Positions 35,307 through 48,332 of a stretch of 64,000 nucleotides of DNA are shown in pieces. Numbering within the stretch: position 1 is the stretch's first letter; every line of letters begins with the position of its first letter. The notes beneath the pieces were generated by a model, which ran no database searches, was not told the DNA's origin, and saw only the letters and a program-made list of their open reading frames with translations. The stretch comes from Escallonia rubra. Its lineage: Eukaryota > Streptophyta > Magnoliopsida > Escalloniales > Escalloniaceae. Location of the stretch: contig JAVXUO010001977.1 in NCBI GenBank assembly GCA_033065855.1, positions 186,001-250,000 of the forward strand. Reading direction: 5' to 3'. The translations under genes and the position numbers were made by a program.

Positions 35307-36437
35307 TAAAACTGTACTAACCTTGTGTTTAGATTTCTTCAAAATTTTCAAAGTATAATGAGACTGTGTTAAAGTAATATGTTAAAGTAATAAGCTACGA
35401 GGATCTTCTAATTTTCATACTCAAAACTGGCATCCATCACCTATAATGGGTATTAAAGCAGGAAGATAGATATGATGTTTCAAAATTTGATTTGATTTTG
35501 GTAAATATATATAAAAAAGAAGAAGAAGAAGGAAATCACTAAATCAATCAAATTTCCAGAGGCTTCATAAAGTGCTTCTTTAGGAGTTTGTTTAATTACA
35601 CTCTCCATAGGTCTCGATCCTAGGAAACTGTAATTCGAGTTTTAGGTTTTAATAATCTGATTTTCATATTGAGTCGTGTTTGTGACGTTTGACGAGATTT
35701 TGTAACCAACAATCTGTGATCATGTCGATTGATGTGGATAAAAGAGACCATGTCTCCTTCCCATTTGGACTCGACCATTGATTTGTGGTGGAGATATGAG
35801 GTTAATTTACTTGCTAGCATAGATCAAAATGTGTGTGTGCACGCGGGCGCACGCTGGTGCGCATGCAGACACGCACGCATGTGTGCACGTGACAACTTAG
35901 GTTCTATGATGGTGAAGAATAGAAGAGATGAAAGACAAGATTGTCCAAGATGTTAGGAATAGATTGGAAGCTGATATTTTTTAGCTCTTGTGCAATCATG
36001 TATGTCGCATGCGCGTGCATTCATATAAACCCTAAACTGTGTATGTGTGTGTGTGAATGCTCGGGTTTGATTTTTCTACGATATAGCGAAGAACATAAGA
36101 GATGGAAGAAAGGATTGCTAAAGACACTGGGTAGAGATTGAAAGATAAGATTTTTACTTTTGAGAAATTGTGTAGTTCAGGGCAAAAGTTAACAACGTTA
36201 GTCTTCTGTTTAGCCAACGTACTCATGTGATAGTACGTCAAATGTGTGTCATTGAGTGGCAAAACCACAAAAGACAAAATAAAAGGCTAATATTATTCCA
36301 ATGCGAACCGTGAATAAGAGTTTGTTGATTGCTTAAAAACAGACTTAATAGAAAGCTATTATCAGGAAATTATGGTAAAGGAAAGTGCATTCGTGCGGCC
36401 CATGCGTGCATTCACATGTTTCAAAGAGAGTGTTAGA
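35307..36437. other. Intergenic, no gene seen
   Basis: Apart from the GT/GC tracts, the stretches ending near 35990 and 36160 look like diverged copies of one another (shared AGATG-AAGA...AGATTGAAAG pattern), suggesting an old local duplication. No gene is present. Confidence 0.35.
35830..35892. repeat. Alternating purine-pyrimidine tract (possible Z-DNA)
   Basis: Some 60 bp are dominated by GT, GC and CA dinucleotides (for example GTGTGTGTGCACGCGGGCGC), in an AT-rich surrounding. A shorter similar tract lies at 36005-36056. Such alternation favours the Z-DNA form under supercoiling; whether it does so here is unknown. Confidence 0.6.
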
Positions 36438-37682
36438 ACTCTACAATTGAGACCTAACTTGCCTCTCTCTCTAAAAATATCTCTCCCACTTCTCTCTAAA
36501 CTACCTTCCACCGAAAGCCACCGCGGCCACCCCACCGTGCGATGGCGCGCGTGGGGCGGCGGTACCCTTATTCCGTCTTGGTAGGTTAGGTCGTGTTTTA
36601 GTTAGGGTTTTCAATTGGGATCTGGGAGGCTATGGTAAGTTGGACGGCCGTCAGGGTTGCGACGATTCGTCATCGATCAGACGTGGTCTTCCTTTTTTGC
36701 CAGCGCTGGTGATCGGTTTGTGTGATGTTCGGTTTTGCTGTCTGGGGCATCGGTGGCTCCACGTTTTGGGTTGTGGTGGCCAACGGGTGAGAGCGGTTTC
36801 TGCCGGTGGGTTGTCCTGGTTCGGAGTTAAGGTGTTGGGTTTTGGTTGAGGGTCTCTTCAAATCTTCCTCCGTCTAGATCGTAGGGTTCGAGCTTCCTTG
36901 GGTTTGTGATCGACTGGTGAGTCTAGGTTAGGTTTTCTCTTCTAGGGCTTATTTTCCCCCTTCCCCCTTAATCGATCCCTTTTCCCCCTTGCCCTAGAAT
37001 GGTTTGCGCTTGTAGTTGATTGATTTAGGTGGCTTGGCCGATGTTGCGATGGCGGAGGTTGCGTTAGGTGGTCGGGACTCGGGGCTCGGCAAGTGCGATA
37101 GGTGGTCGGGGCTCGGGGCTCGACAGGTGCGATAGGTGGTCGGGGCTCGACAGATGATTAGGCAACCGTTTTGATGGAGATTCCGGTGAGGCAGGTTAGT
37201 TCGGCAGTTTTGGGGTTTATCTGGCTCAGTAGTGGAATGGTGACCTGAGAAGGTGGGGAATCCGGGGCCGGCGAGGGTGCACGGGGTTCGAGGCGAGATG
37301 CACCCATAGGACGGCTGTCAGGTCTACTCGTGGGTGGCTGACAGTGCATAGTGTGTTTTGTTTACTTTTGTTTGGTTGTTTTTAATTGGTCTTATCTAGT
37401 TAGTATGTGTTGTATTTTTTAGGTTTTTTGCTGTAGTTGGTATTTATTTGTAACCGTATGCCTCGGCAAGTTACGAAAAGTTAGGCTGAAGTGTAGGATA
37501 TACTTTGCTTCGGTCTAATTGTAATTTGTATCGGGTATATTGGTTAGTTGTTATGTGTAGTATTTTTTATAGCGTTTAATGTTGTCTTTTATGTCTATAA
37601 AATAGATGATTTGGCCGGGACGGCTTGTATAACCTTTTACATATAATATATTTCTCCTCTAAATCCAAAATAAAAAAAAAGT
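36438..37682 (+). mobile_element. Poly(A)-tailed retroposon without recognisable coding region
   Basis: The ends are flanked by AAGAGAGTGTTAGA (36424-36437) and AAGTGAGTGTTAGA (37679-37692), a 14-bp target duplication with one mismatch. The 3' end has an A-rich tail (about 37668-37680), and the 5' part is C/T-rich then GC-rich, like a LINE leader. It contains a 34-bp tandem repeat (GGTGGTCGGG-based, 37067-37160). There is no endonuclease or reverse transcriptase. It is probably an internally deleted LINE derivative, or a retroposed non-coding transcript, mobilised by LINE machinery. Confidence 0.7.
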
Positions 37683-37819
37683 GAGTGTTAGAGTGTTCAG
37701 TTTTAGTCATCCGAAGAGAGAGGTGTACATGTTTGTTAAAATAGACGAGACAATATCGATGGTGTCTCCCTATTTTACAGGGGAAAAAAAAACTCTAGAT
37801 TCCTCAAATTTGTTACTTA

Positions 37820-38878
37820 GGATATATTTGAAATTCATTTCAGTTTTCAGTTTTTATTTTCAAAAAACTCAAAACCAAAGCTTTTTTGAGTTTTTTTATT
37901 ACAAAACTGATAGGTTGTTTGATAGCAGTTTTGTACAATTGGTTTTTATTTTTGTTTTTCATTTTTTTATATCTTTTCTTTTCTTTCATTTTTGAATATT
38001 TGAGAGCTTTTTCTAGGCTCTTATGTTCAACAACTAGAAGCAGCCCCACCACGACCAAAACATCTCATTTGCCACCGTCCAACTACTGCTATGACAATGA
38101 CAGTAACACACTAGCCTGCGAATTAGGGCTTCATTGGGTTTGATTAGGGTTTGATCGGGTAAATAAGTTTGATTGGCTTGGAATTTACCTGCGAAGATCG
38201 AAGATACTAGGGTTAATCAATGGATCAAATCTTGCGGTGGTGTTTGTAGCAGGGACAATGGTGGTCGGTATGACGGTGGATTTGAATTTAGAGGAGTGTT
38301 GGTGTCGTGGTGGTGACCGATGTTAGAAGTTTTGGTGTTCGGCAATCTTGGTCAGTGGTGGTTGTTGTGGTTATCAATGGCTATTGTAATTGGCGGTGTT
38401 CGTGGGTGTCGGTGGTGGTTGGTGACGACGGTCAGTCGCTATAATAGTTGGCGTAATTGTCAGGATTGGTGGTTGGCGGTGTTGATAGTAGTGGTGAAAG
38501 ATTGGCGGTCAACAACTATGGTGGTTGACAGTGTTTGTAATTTGGTATTCGGGGGTGTTGGTTAGTGGTGGCGGCGGCGGCGGCGGTGATCAATGGGTAT
38601 GGTGGTTGGCAATGTTGGCTGTTTGGTGTTCTTAGATGATAGGTATTGGTGCTGAAGATTAAAGGGAAGAAGAGACATAAAATACTTCCAGCCAGCAAAA
38701 GTTGAAAGATAGATCTCTACCAAAAAACAAAAAATAAAAACTCCAAAATGGAGCTTTTAAAAATAGCTCCATTTTAAAAATTGATTTTACGAAACTGAAG
38801 AAAGAAAAAACTAAAACTGATGTCAAACGCTGATATTTTTGTTCAGTTCTCAAAGTAAAAATTATTTCAAATGCTACC
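37820..38878. mobile_element. Harbinger-like non-autonomous element
   Basis: The inverted ends GGATATATTTGAAAT and GGTAGCATTTGAAAT (reverse-complemented right end) are flanked by TTA at 37817-37819 and 38879-38881. Subterminal inverted matches continue (CAGTTTT, AAAACTGA). A 3-bp TTA duplication favours PIF/Harbinger, but TTA next to a TIR could occur by chance. The inside (about 38270-38640) is rich in GGTGGT/GGCGG words and has only chance frames. Confidence 0.5.
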
Positions 38879-38881
38879 TTA

Positions 38882-41800
38882 ATTATGCAGTTCCAAGAAA
38901 TTAGAAAAGTTGATTAAGTGTATAATAATTGGATAGGCCCAGGGGACATAATATAGTTCCTCATTAGTGCTTTGGAATAAGACACCTTGTGAGCTCTCAA
39001 GCTGTGGCATTGGCTGTGGCCTTTCACCAAGGACACCTTGTAAAACATCCACTCTTGCCGGTCGGCATGGTGAGCGAACGTGGCTAAACAAGAGCATTCT
39101 TGCATAACATAACAACAGGCCCCCCCCCCCCCCATCCCTTCTCTACAAAACGTACTGGCTATCTATCACTGCCCCCACACCAAGACTTAGGAGTCCCTCC
39201 TCCTCCTCCTCCTCCTCCTGTCCTCACCAATCATGCTGTCTTGTCACACAACCCCTTTGTATTGAATTGAATTGAATTGAATTGAATTTGAGTACACATT
39301 AAACATCAAAAACTGCTGAAATTGACGGTGCAGGTGAGGTGTGGGGAGCAGAGATGTGGCCCAGAAGGCATCTTCTACTTCAACTTCTTGTCGTTACTAC
39401 TGCGTGTGTTCATATTCATCATGAGAGCTAAACATCAGGATCATAATAATAAGATTAATAATGTCTTTTGTTATATAGTGTCTCTGCAATAATAGATATT
39501 ATCTTTAAATATATTTAAGAGACAAATATATTATCACCATAAATTTTATCAAGAAGAAAGTTTTGTTTTTGTTTTTCATTTAATTAGGATAAGTATATTA
39601 ATAATAAGAGTTGATGCAGAAATACATACACGGATGACATCTCATCGTGTGGACAACAGTAAAACAAAAAATACTTAAAACAAAAAATAAAGACAATTAC
39701 AAAAGGATAATGTCATGATATAAAAGGAAAGGAAAGCAAACATGTCCAAGGTACCTGCACACATTAGAAAAACAAACGGCGCATACATGCTTAAATAACA
39801 AGTCAAATTAAATAAAGGGATAAAGACAGTTCAAAGAGATAAACTCAAATTGTCGTTGAAAACATAACTAGTTGTTCTCATTACAGATCGTCCAAATAGC
39901 GTTACAGTTCCTTCAGACATTTACACTATCCAACTACCATGCAGTAAGGGTGAGCCGAAAAGCCGTAAATTGAATAGCCATAGCACCATAGATTCAAACA
40001 AATCATGCTAACAATCGTCCTGGCTTGGTATCCTACATAATTAGCAATAAAAATGTTCTCTCAATATGGAAAATCAATGACAATATTGTCCTATCAATCA
40101 AATTGGCAACTGCATTTTGGAGTTCTTTTCACAAAGACAAGGGTGGTCAGAGGAGTTCTGGACAGGATTTCCTTCATGCTGATCAGCAATGAAATCAGGC
40201 ATGTCCCATGCACAGCTAGCTGCTTTCAGTACGATGGAGTGCATTTATATCACTGCTAAGGCATCAGAGTCGATGTGCCTTCTTATCTATCGTTGGCTGC
40301 TGCTTATTGTTGTTCCCCACAGCAAGTTTGGTCGCCATAGCTTCAACAAAATCACACCAAGCTAATTCCTTTCTTTTCAATTCACGGATTCACACTTCGT
40401 ACTTCCTCTTCCATGCTTTATTTCTCCCACTTTCCTTTTCTTTCTCCTTGTTTACCACACGGCTTACCCTCCTTCTTCCTTTTGCCGACACTTTTTTTCT
40501 TTGATCGATCAACTTGCAAAAGAAGCAAATCAAAAAGATTCGGCCCAACGGAACTTTTTGACAATATTCGGAGTCCCGTCCCAATTCAAATCATCCCATC
40601 CCTATTTTTCACATACTCATGTTGCCCGATTTTCTATTTAGATGTGTCCCGCTCAGCTCTGCCTCACCCTTTCGACTTCCTTTAATACGGGTCAACCTGT
40701 TTAGTTTATAATTCTTTTTGTTTTAATTAATCAAATTTTTTTAAAGAAATATTATTTTCTTTACTCCGGAGGATGGCAGTGGCCGGCAATTACGGTCATA
40801 GCTGGCTGCCGGAGGTGGCTGGCAATGGTTGGTGGTAGACAACGGACTACAGTGATCGGCAGCGACTAGTAGTGGTCGCCACCGACAGTGTGATTGTGTA
40901 GGTGTGGGAAAGAAAGGGGGGAAATATATATATATATGTGTTTAGCTCAAGTTTTTGAAAATTTATTTGATAAGTTGGGATCTGGAAAATACACAAATGA
41001 CTAAAAGTCCATTTATCCGGGCCTCCCCAAATAAGTATCATGTGGGATGGGGCAGGGGCTCCAATTAGACCCCTAAATTGCCATCTATGGGCAGCTGTCC
41101 AATTCTTTTTTAATCGCAACACAAGCGATCAACTTTCTCATGTTTGCACATGCGCCCAATAGTATAACGTGACACAAATTTCAACTTATAGTATCTAAAC
41201 AAAAGAATTCCTATATAGATCCCGGTTGCATTTTAAATTATTCTTAATTGTTTGGTTTTCCAACATGAGATTACATTCCCAAACACATATATCGATGACT
41301 TTGACTTAAATTTTGGTTTTTTTTTTTTTTTTTTGCAATCGAACCCTCGCAGTGAAGGCCCGCATTTAGAAGGATATCTTGATAGAAAATCCAATGATAG
41401 ATAGTTGAATTAGCTCAAGAAATTTAGAGCTAGTGAACTTTCAATAATTTTTATTTGTATTTCAAACTTCCTTTCATGATAGAGGACAATTGCTCAAGAA
41501 GAATGTTACACAAAAGCTATAATGTAAGTCACATCTATCTATAGAGCAAATTCAAGTTAAGCAAAAGTCCAATATCTGATCATTATCATCAGCAAGATTT
41601 TTTCACAAACTAGTTGGAACAGTTTACATCTTATCTATAGACTGTTTACCGAAAAGACCATCGAATGAGCTCTCATGTGGGTACCAATATTCTCTTTGGA
41701 GAAGTTAGGTTTGATTGATTTCCTTAGATTCAACAAGGATTACTTGGCCGATAACATCAATAATTTTGGCATAAAGATCCTAAAACTCCACCCCTGCCCT

Positions 41801-43980
41801 CGCCCTTCTTTTGAGGTGTCTTCATGTGGATCATTGATGATATAAAAAGGCATTGAAGCATATTCCCCAATGGAGGGTGTACTCTCTTAAAGCACATGTC
41901 TCCTAAAGATGAAGCACACCTCTCTTTCATATCCCCATTGGATTTAAATCCAGCAGCCCTACCACTTTTGTCATTACAAGTGACCACTCCCATGTCTCAC
42001 ATCAAAGTATTAGTATCCTATGCTGTGACCTGCTTTGACATGGGTTTAAGATTTGATAAATGCTGCACACTTTTAATACGTGTGTGCGATTCTGGTGTCA
42101 ACGATAAGGAATATTCTCACGCAGAGACTGCCGGCTATACCGAAATGAGGCCTCCACAATGAATTACCTAAGTGGCTGGGCGATGTTAAAGTTGGCGCAA
42201 AACATGATGCATTAGGCTTCGAAATTATACGCCAGGTCCATTATGTAACCTAACGTCTGTATCTTTATGCGTACCCCTACGCTAGCGTGACACCAGGGTA
42301 TGAATAAAAAGTAAAATATAAAGCGAGTGAATAGCTATTAACATTTCATTAGAAAGTAGTTATTGGCGCACAACACATAAACATGCATTCTGTAGCCTTT
42401 GCACAAATGACTCTTTGAGTGTGTCAACAACTTTCAAGTGCCCCATCAATATTATGTTTGTTGCAATGGTATCGCCTTTTGACCCTTTCCATAGTAAAGT
42501 TACGATTAAAAGAGTTGGCAATTTCCATAGTAAAGTTACAATTAAAAGGGGTGAACGGTGGAATATGATAGAAAAACATAACCATTACTAAGATGGGTTC
42601 GTGACGGTGGTCGACGATGAGGATGAAGTTTGGTGGGTGTCTATAATTAGGGTTTTGGCGTAGGTGAAAGGGGGTGTGAAAAAGGGTGGTGGAGAGGTGG
42701 AGAGAACACCAGAGCGGTGGCGGGTGTTTGGAAAATGAAAGAGAAGAAAGAAAATGACAAAAAACGACCCAGAATTACCTATAAAGTTTTCAAATTAAAG
42801 GGACATTTTTTAGTTGGCGTAGATTGTTTTAAGAGAAAGCAATTGACTAAACAATTATCTTTTATATTTTTTCACTTATACCCTGAGCAATGTTGTTTTT
42901 TACGATCACTCGTGGAGCACGGGAACTGATGTAACAGAAAAGCGAACAAAAGTTTAACAGAAGGACTATTTAAAATGTTTAAAACTTCAAGAAGGGCTTC
43001 ATTGATACTCATAAAATGTTGGGCACTTGCCAAATAGTGAACTTAAAGCTCAGGGAAGTTTTGCAGAATAAACCTTTTATCCTTTTAAAGACCAAAAAGC
43101 CACTTTCCAAGAGAACTTTTCTTTATGACTTTTTAGCTGTAGAACATAGCTTGTAACTGAAAAACTTTTTATTGTTCTTTGCAACATTTATCAGTAAAAC
43201 CAAACTGTTTGTGCTTAATTTGAGTACCAAAAACTTGTCGCTTTTTAAAGTGTACATTAGCGACAAACTTTTGCCATTTTAACTACAAGAAAGTCGATGC
43301 TGCACTTCCTATCGCAAAAGAGAGAGGAGCATAAAAACCTGGAGCAGCGGGGGGTGGAAAGAAATGGGGGTGGTGGCCGTGGTCGTGGTGATGGCAGGGT
43401 GAAGGTATGGGTGTATGCTTCAAATTTTGTCTGGAGAAATCCAGGTACAGGAAGCAAGAAAGTCTGCTGGACCATTGGCTTTCCCTAGAGATGGGATTAA
43501 TAGCTTCTCCAAACTGAGAGTAAAGCCTTGAAATTCCTAATCATGCGAGTCATGCAGAGGTGTGGTATTTTCGTTACTAGTTAGAACACCACGAGCTGTG
43601 CGTGCATGGTGTTCTTGTCGTGGTGGCCATCAGCCTGTCGAATGTCATCCTATCTGTTTGCAAAAACTAGGATTGCAAGTCCAACCAACCGACGAATGAA
43701 AAAAGATAACTTTTATCACCATAGATAGAAGGAGAATGATATATACATTAACATCTGAAAATCGCCCAAGCAGACTCTTATCAATCAATTACAGACATTA
43801 TATTTTCCTTGCATTAGTCTTACCATCAATAAGCTTGCCATCCCTCAGAATGACCCAGATAGAGCTTTCACAGCTTTGACGAAGCTTGCACAAACACAAA
43901 TTACACCTACAAGCAGTTTATATCTATCTATAGCACAAAAATGCATGCTATAAAGCTCGTTTCAAGGAGAATGCTGGAAT
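38882..43980. other. Intergenic; simple repeats, no gene seen
   Basis: It contains a C-run (about 39120-39134), (TCC)n at about 39194-39219, (ATTGA)n at about 39261-39288 and a 16-base T-run near 41320. It also has a short near-duplication around 42485-42550 (both copies include CCATAGTAAAGTTAC). No coding region is supported. Confidence 0.45.
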
Positions 43981-43984
43981 ACTG

Positions 43985-46349
43985 TCATTCGGTTGACATG
44001 CTAATATCACCAGCCTTGCCTGCAAAGTGTAAAACAGTTGTAGGAAATTACCAAAAAATGACAGTTTTGTTTTCCTAAAAACTGTCGTAAACTATCTGTC
44101 ATAAGCTCATAGTTTGTTTTAACTAGAAAGCTATACCGACACTCTCCCTTCCATTATCTTTTCCCTTACCTAATCTAATACATACTTTTTCCCCATCATA
44201 ATGGGAAGACAATGAAACTGATAGCAGATGTGTATAGTCTCACTATATACATAATAAGATATTTCTGTAATTTTCTTCCATGTGCATATGGTAAGCATTT
44301 TATTTTTTTTTTGGAGGACATACTGAACATCACAGCTGCTTACTATCCATAACTAAGCGAAACCGTGGAGAGCTAACTTGAAGCCCTTTTAGGAATTAGA
44401 AAAGTACAGGTTGATATATCATGTCCAAGAACAACCCATTTTTTTCCGAGGACGTCGTCTTAAACTGTAAATAAAGTCAAAACATGTAGACTTATAAGTC
44501 AAATCGTCCTCATCGGCATCTATTCAGAGAGGAATGAAATGAACTAACAAAAGTGACAAAATGAAACTTACAGCATTTTTAAGGTAAGAAAGAGGTCGAC
44601 GCCAGGTAGTGATGATTAGTAGGGAGAAAAACAGACATTTGGGTTTTTATTTCTAATTTTTCAGCAAAATTCAACAAAAATCATATATTTGAAAGTCCAC
44701 TGTGTCAAGCACACAAGAAAGAGGTCTATCTACTATTGGCAATTAGAAGAAACTTTACCGCTTCTCAGTTAGTCTCGAGTAACAACCCTCTTGGGAGATA
44801 ACACGACACCATATATGGACCTCTGCAACCCCCAAGAACATTAAGTCGGCCATAATCCATGTTTTTCTCAACCCATGGGCATTCCTGCTCATACCTGCAA
44901 AATCACCAAGGATATCTAGAGTTGATAGGTTGAGCTTAAGAATAGAGATCAACTGTTCATTACATTCCTAGTGTGCAGCAAGTCAGCAACCATGCCAAAC
45001 TCGATACCAACCATCTCTGCATTTACAGAACCATACTTCTCCTAGAATGCCAAAAATATATAACTTTCAGCACCACCGACAAGCAAACCTGCTTCATTGC
45101 ATAAAGTGAAGGCCAAGGTTGAATAACATCCAGACACTAACAGCAAGCTGTACCAACCACGTAGGGTTAAGGGTTTACACCGATTTAATTCTTATTGGAG
45201 AACCAAATGGAATCCGAGTTTGTTCCTCTAATGCATACGGTCGACGACCATGGCAGTCGGATGGAGAGTCGGGAAAGATCTGGAACAGGGGATAGGCGAT
45301 GTAAATCAGTGGCAACTGGCACGTATGTAATTATGTGGAATAAATGAGGCTTCAATTGTCACAACCATAAGGCACAGGATGACAAAATAGTGGCAGATAA
45401 ATCCTAAAGACTCTTACTCTGGTAGGATTATAACAATTTGCTAAAACTCCTGAATCACTATTAGTGGAGAGCTGACAAGCAATTTACTTTCAAATTCCAA
45501 TAAAGTGATGCTAAAAAGCTTTAGGGTGAAGTCAATGCCAAAACTGATGGAATTAAGCACATTCAAAATCTGTTTAGAAAGATTACTTTGTAGATTTCAT
45601 CCTATGCTACGTATTACCTTCTTCTTTGTTGCAACAAGATGAAGTTAGCTGCATTTTTACTGGAACTTCATTTGGTCTTTCAAGAAATCTCCCACGCACC
45701 TTGCAGTCCAATTAAGAATTTCACAAAATTGAAGCAATGAACAGAAAGATAGCTTTCCATGCATAAGAAGAACAAAGCAGCAGGCGTTGAGAAATGACAT
45801 TTAAGGGATGACCATATTTGTGCCTAGTAAACTTAGCCATTAGATAAATCGCTTCGACATTTTGCCATAGAGAAGTCCATAACTTCATAATAAATTGCAA
45901 GACCACCTTCATTGAAGAGTTCACATCTGACCATGGGGTGATGGGGTATCTTATAATCCCTACAAGAACCATTTGCAATCTAAAAAACTCAGCCGAAAGT
46001 AGTTCAAAACAATTTGGGAGGAGAGTGTACCACCAGTGCCTGACAAGGAACAGGGCAAAGCAGCACATTTGGAAGAGTTAGTCCCCCACGTATAATTTCC
46101 TTGGGATGACCTTTGAAAGTCGCAATTCGATTTGGGAGTCTTTTACATTGAAACCCAGTCCATCCCTTTATGTGACTGGTTCTAGAAGGTGCACAGTTGG
46201 CAGAAGTAGTAAACAAGTTCTATGCAATGTCAACCCCTTACCCACTAGCTTGTTCATAGTCTTTGAAGAGTAGAGTTCCTCTTATCAAGATTACTTTTCT
46301 TCCATTCTTGAATACAACAATACATCTGCGAAGAAAAGGTCGAATATAC
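43985..46349 (-). pseudogene. Unidentified coding-like traces on the minus strand
   Basis: Several short minus-strand stretches look like exons bordered by splice-like signals. 45049-44970 reads EKYGSVNAEMVGIEFGMVAD, 44894-44760 reads YEQECPWVEKNMDYGRLNVL after a TTTGCAG, and about 44020-43985 could be a terminal exon reading KAGDISMSTE and a stop. I do not recognise the protein and cannot join these pieces into one gene. They may be a decayed or low-confidence gene. The LTR element at 46350-48672 separates them from another open minus-strand stretch (48861-48680). Confidence 0.25.
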
Positions 46350-46690
46350 TGTAACATACCGGGGTGGAATCCAAGACCAAACGCTACCATTAAGTGCATT
46401 TTTCGTTTAAACTTTGATAATTAGCGACACTTGTTTCAATTTTTTAACCACCCTCTCTATATAAGAGGTGGGAATCTGTTACTGAAGGATATGAAAATGT
46501 GAAATGCAATGACCAAATCCTCTTTCTCTCTCTAAGCTGTTTCTGTTCTCTCTCTTTCTCTCTCTTGTCCTCATCTCTTTACCTTCTTCTTCTTCTCCGA
46601 ATTTCCCCAATCTCGCAATTACAGTCAAACACCATAGCTGAGACCTCCAAAACACCATGGCCAGTAACGTCTCGAGCTCGATACGTTACA
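46350..46690 (+). repeat. Left LTR of the SART1-carrying element
   Basis: 341 bp with TG...CA ends. It contains CTCTATATAAGAGG (TATA box, about 46453-46466) followed by CT-rich leader-like sequence. It is preceded by the target duplication TATAC. Confidence 0.93.
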
Positions 46691-48138
46691 ATTGGTATCA
46701 GAGCCTTTCGAGGCCTGAACTGGAAACCAATACCCCCAATATCCTACGACCAATTCTCCCTCCACCTTCAAAACAGCCAGAATCAACAGGCATGTCAAGT
46801 TCGGGTGAAGCCTCCATTGGAGATATGCTGAGGAGTCTCAGAGAACTCATGTCTGAGTTGAGGAACTCCATGGCGCAGACCAACTCCAACACGGAACCTC
46901 CACCGCGTCACTCAGCAAATCGAGATGAACCTAACCATAGTGAAATCCAGTATTCCACAGATTTGCCAAATTCTACTCCTCAATCAAGTGCAAAGTTAAA
47001 TGCAACCGGCACACAATCGCCGGATCGTGCAAGGACGAGCCAAACGCAGCACTCTGGGGAGCATCTACAAGGTACACCACCTCCTATCGTTCAGTGTCAC
47101 AATTATACCATAGAATACCTAATGGAGCTAGATGAAGAAGAGGATCAATTCATTGATGCTCTTCGCTGCTGTGAGATGGAGTGCCGAGCTCAAGGTCGAA
47201 ATCTGACGGAAGATGATATTTGGCAGATCGAGCAATCACACGATATTTCACTGATGAATCTTTTCTCGTATCGACAACAAATGTCATCCGTCCATAAATA
47301 TGTAGATGATTTTCTGCTACTCAGGTCTTGGGTTCCAATTTATTTAGGACGAGAACCTTCTGAGGAAATCGTTGTCAAATGTTTTGTTGACAGTCTCAAG
47401 GCCGAAATCAAAGACATGGTGCAAAAATGTAATCCATTGTCCTTATCAACAGCCATTTTTGTGGCCAAATATGAGGAAGATGCCTTTGAAGCCAAGGTGT
47501 TTGCTGAAAGGTCCAAGAGAAGGCTCACCAACAATTGCGCACTTCTTTCCGTCTCTAAATCAACGACTCAAGTTAGGGACAGGTCAATTGAGCTAGTATA
47601 CAATTTGGCGGCAGGCGAAGGTGAATCACAGGTTTTAGGATGGGTTAATAAGAGCCGCAAGCTAGAGGAGAAAATGAATGCTGAAAAGGAGAAAGCCTTG
47701 CATTTGTCAAAGGCTTTTGTAGAGCAGAACAATATTGATCAAGGCGAAAGTGAAGATGAGAGTACAGCTCAGCCTAAGCATCAGGATCTAGCGGGTGTTA
47801 AAATTCTTCATGGGCTTGACAAAGTAATGGAAGGTGGTGCAGTTGTTTTAACACTCAAAGATCAGAGCATACTTGCTGATGGTGACATCAATCAAGAGGT
47901 TGATATGCTCGAAAATGTGGAAATTGGTGAGCAAAAGCAGACGGATGAGGCTTACAAGGCGGCAAAGAAGAAAACAGGGAAACCAATTGGACAATTGATT
48001 ATCATATGTGGTCGCAATAAACTTCTTGTCTCAACTCTAGAGTCACTTGAAGGGAAGATCCCTGTTAATATTAGAGGGTTCGAGACGCAAATGCAGAAAT
48101 GGATGGGCGCTGTGACTGCATTGAGCATCTCAAGTTAA
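46657..48138 (+). other. Fossil element frame: gag-like region plus captured host sequence
   Basis: This 493-codon frame starts within the left LTR. Its first third is Ser/Pro/Gln-rich. The middle (about codons 190-290) resembles a retrotransposon gag: MSSVHKYVDDFLLLRSW, EEIVVKCFVDSLKAEIKDMV, followed by a region like the usual gag helix-rich end. It continues into the host-derived SART1-like segment and a short tail of unknown origin. Whether it is translated is unknown. It is treated here as part of a mobile-element fossil, not as a host gene. Confidence 0.6.
47590..47985 (+). pseudogene. Captured SART1/DOT2-like gene fragment inside LTR element
   Basis: Codons here read WVNKSRKLEEKMNAEKEKAL, then DLAGVKILHGLDKVMEGG, AVVLTLKDQSILADGDIN and VDMLENVEIGEQKQTDEAYK. 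I recognise this as the conserved part of plant SART-1/Snu66 family proteins (Arabidopsis DOT2), components of the U4/U6.U5 tri-snRNP in splicing. Only this part is present and the parent gene is not in the window. Its position between gag-like sequence and the right LTR means it was acquired by the element. The similarity is recalled, not searched. Confidence 0.8.
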
Positions 48139-48332
48139 TAGTTAGTACAGTTCTTATATTTGACCCTGGGGGAAAATTACTTGTCATTTCCCAAATTGGT
48201 GATAGAATCCAGCGACTTCAGAGACCCCTAACTACGTTTGTGTTTGATCCGGGTGGAAGAACTGAAAGGTTAAATGATGGGCAGCTTGGTTTCCCATCCT
48301 TGAGGACAAGGATGATTTCGAGGGGTTGGGAA

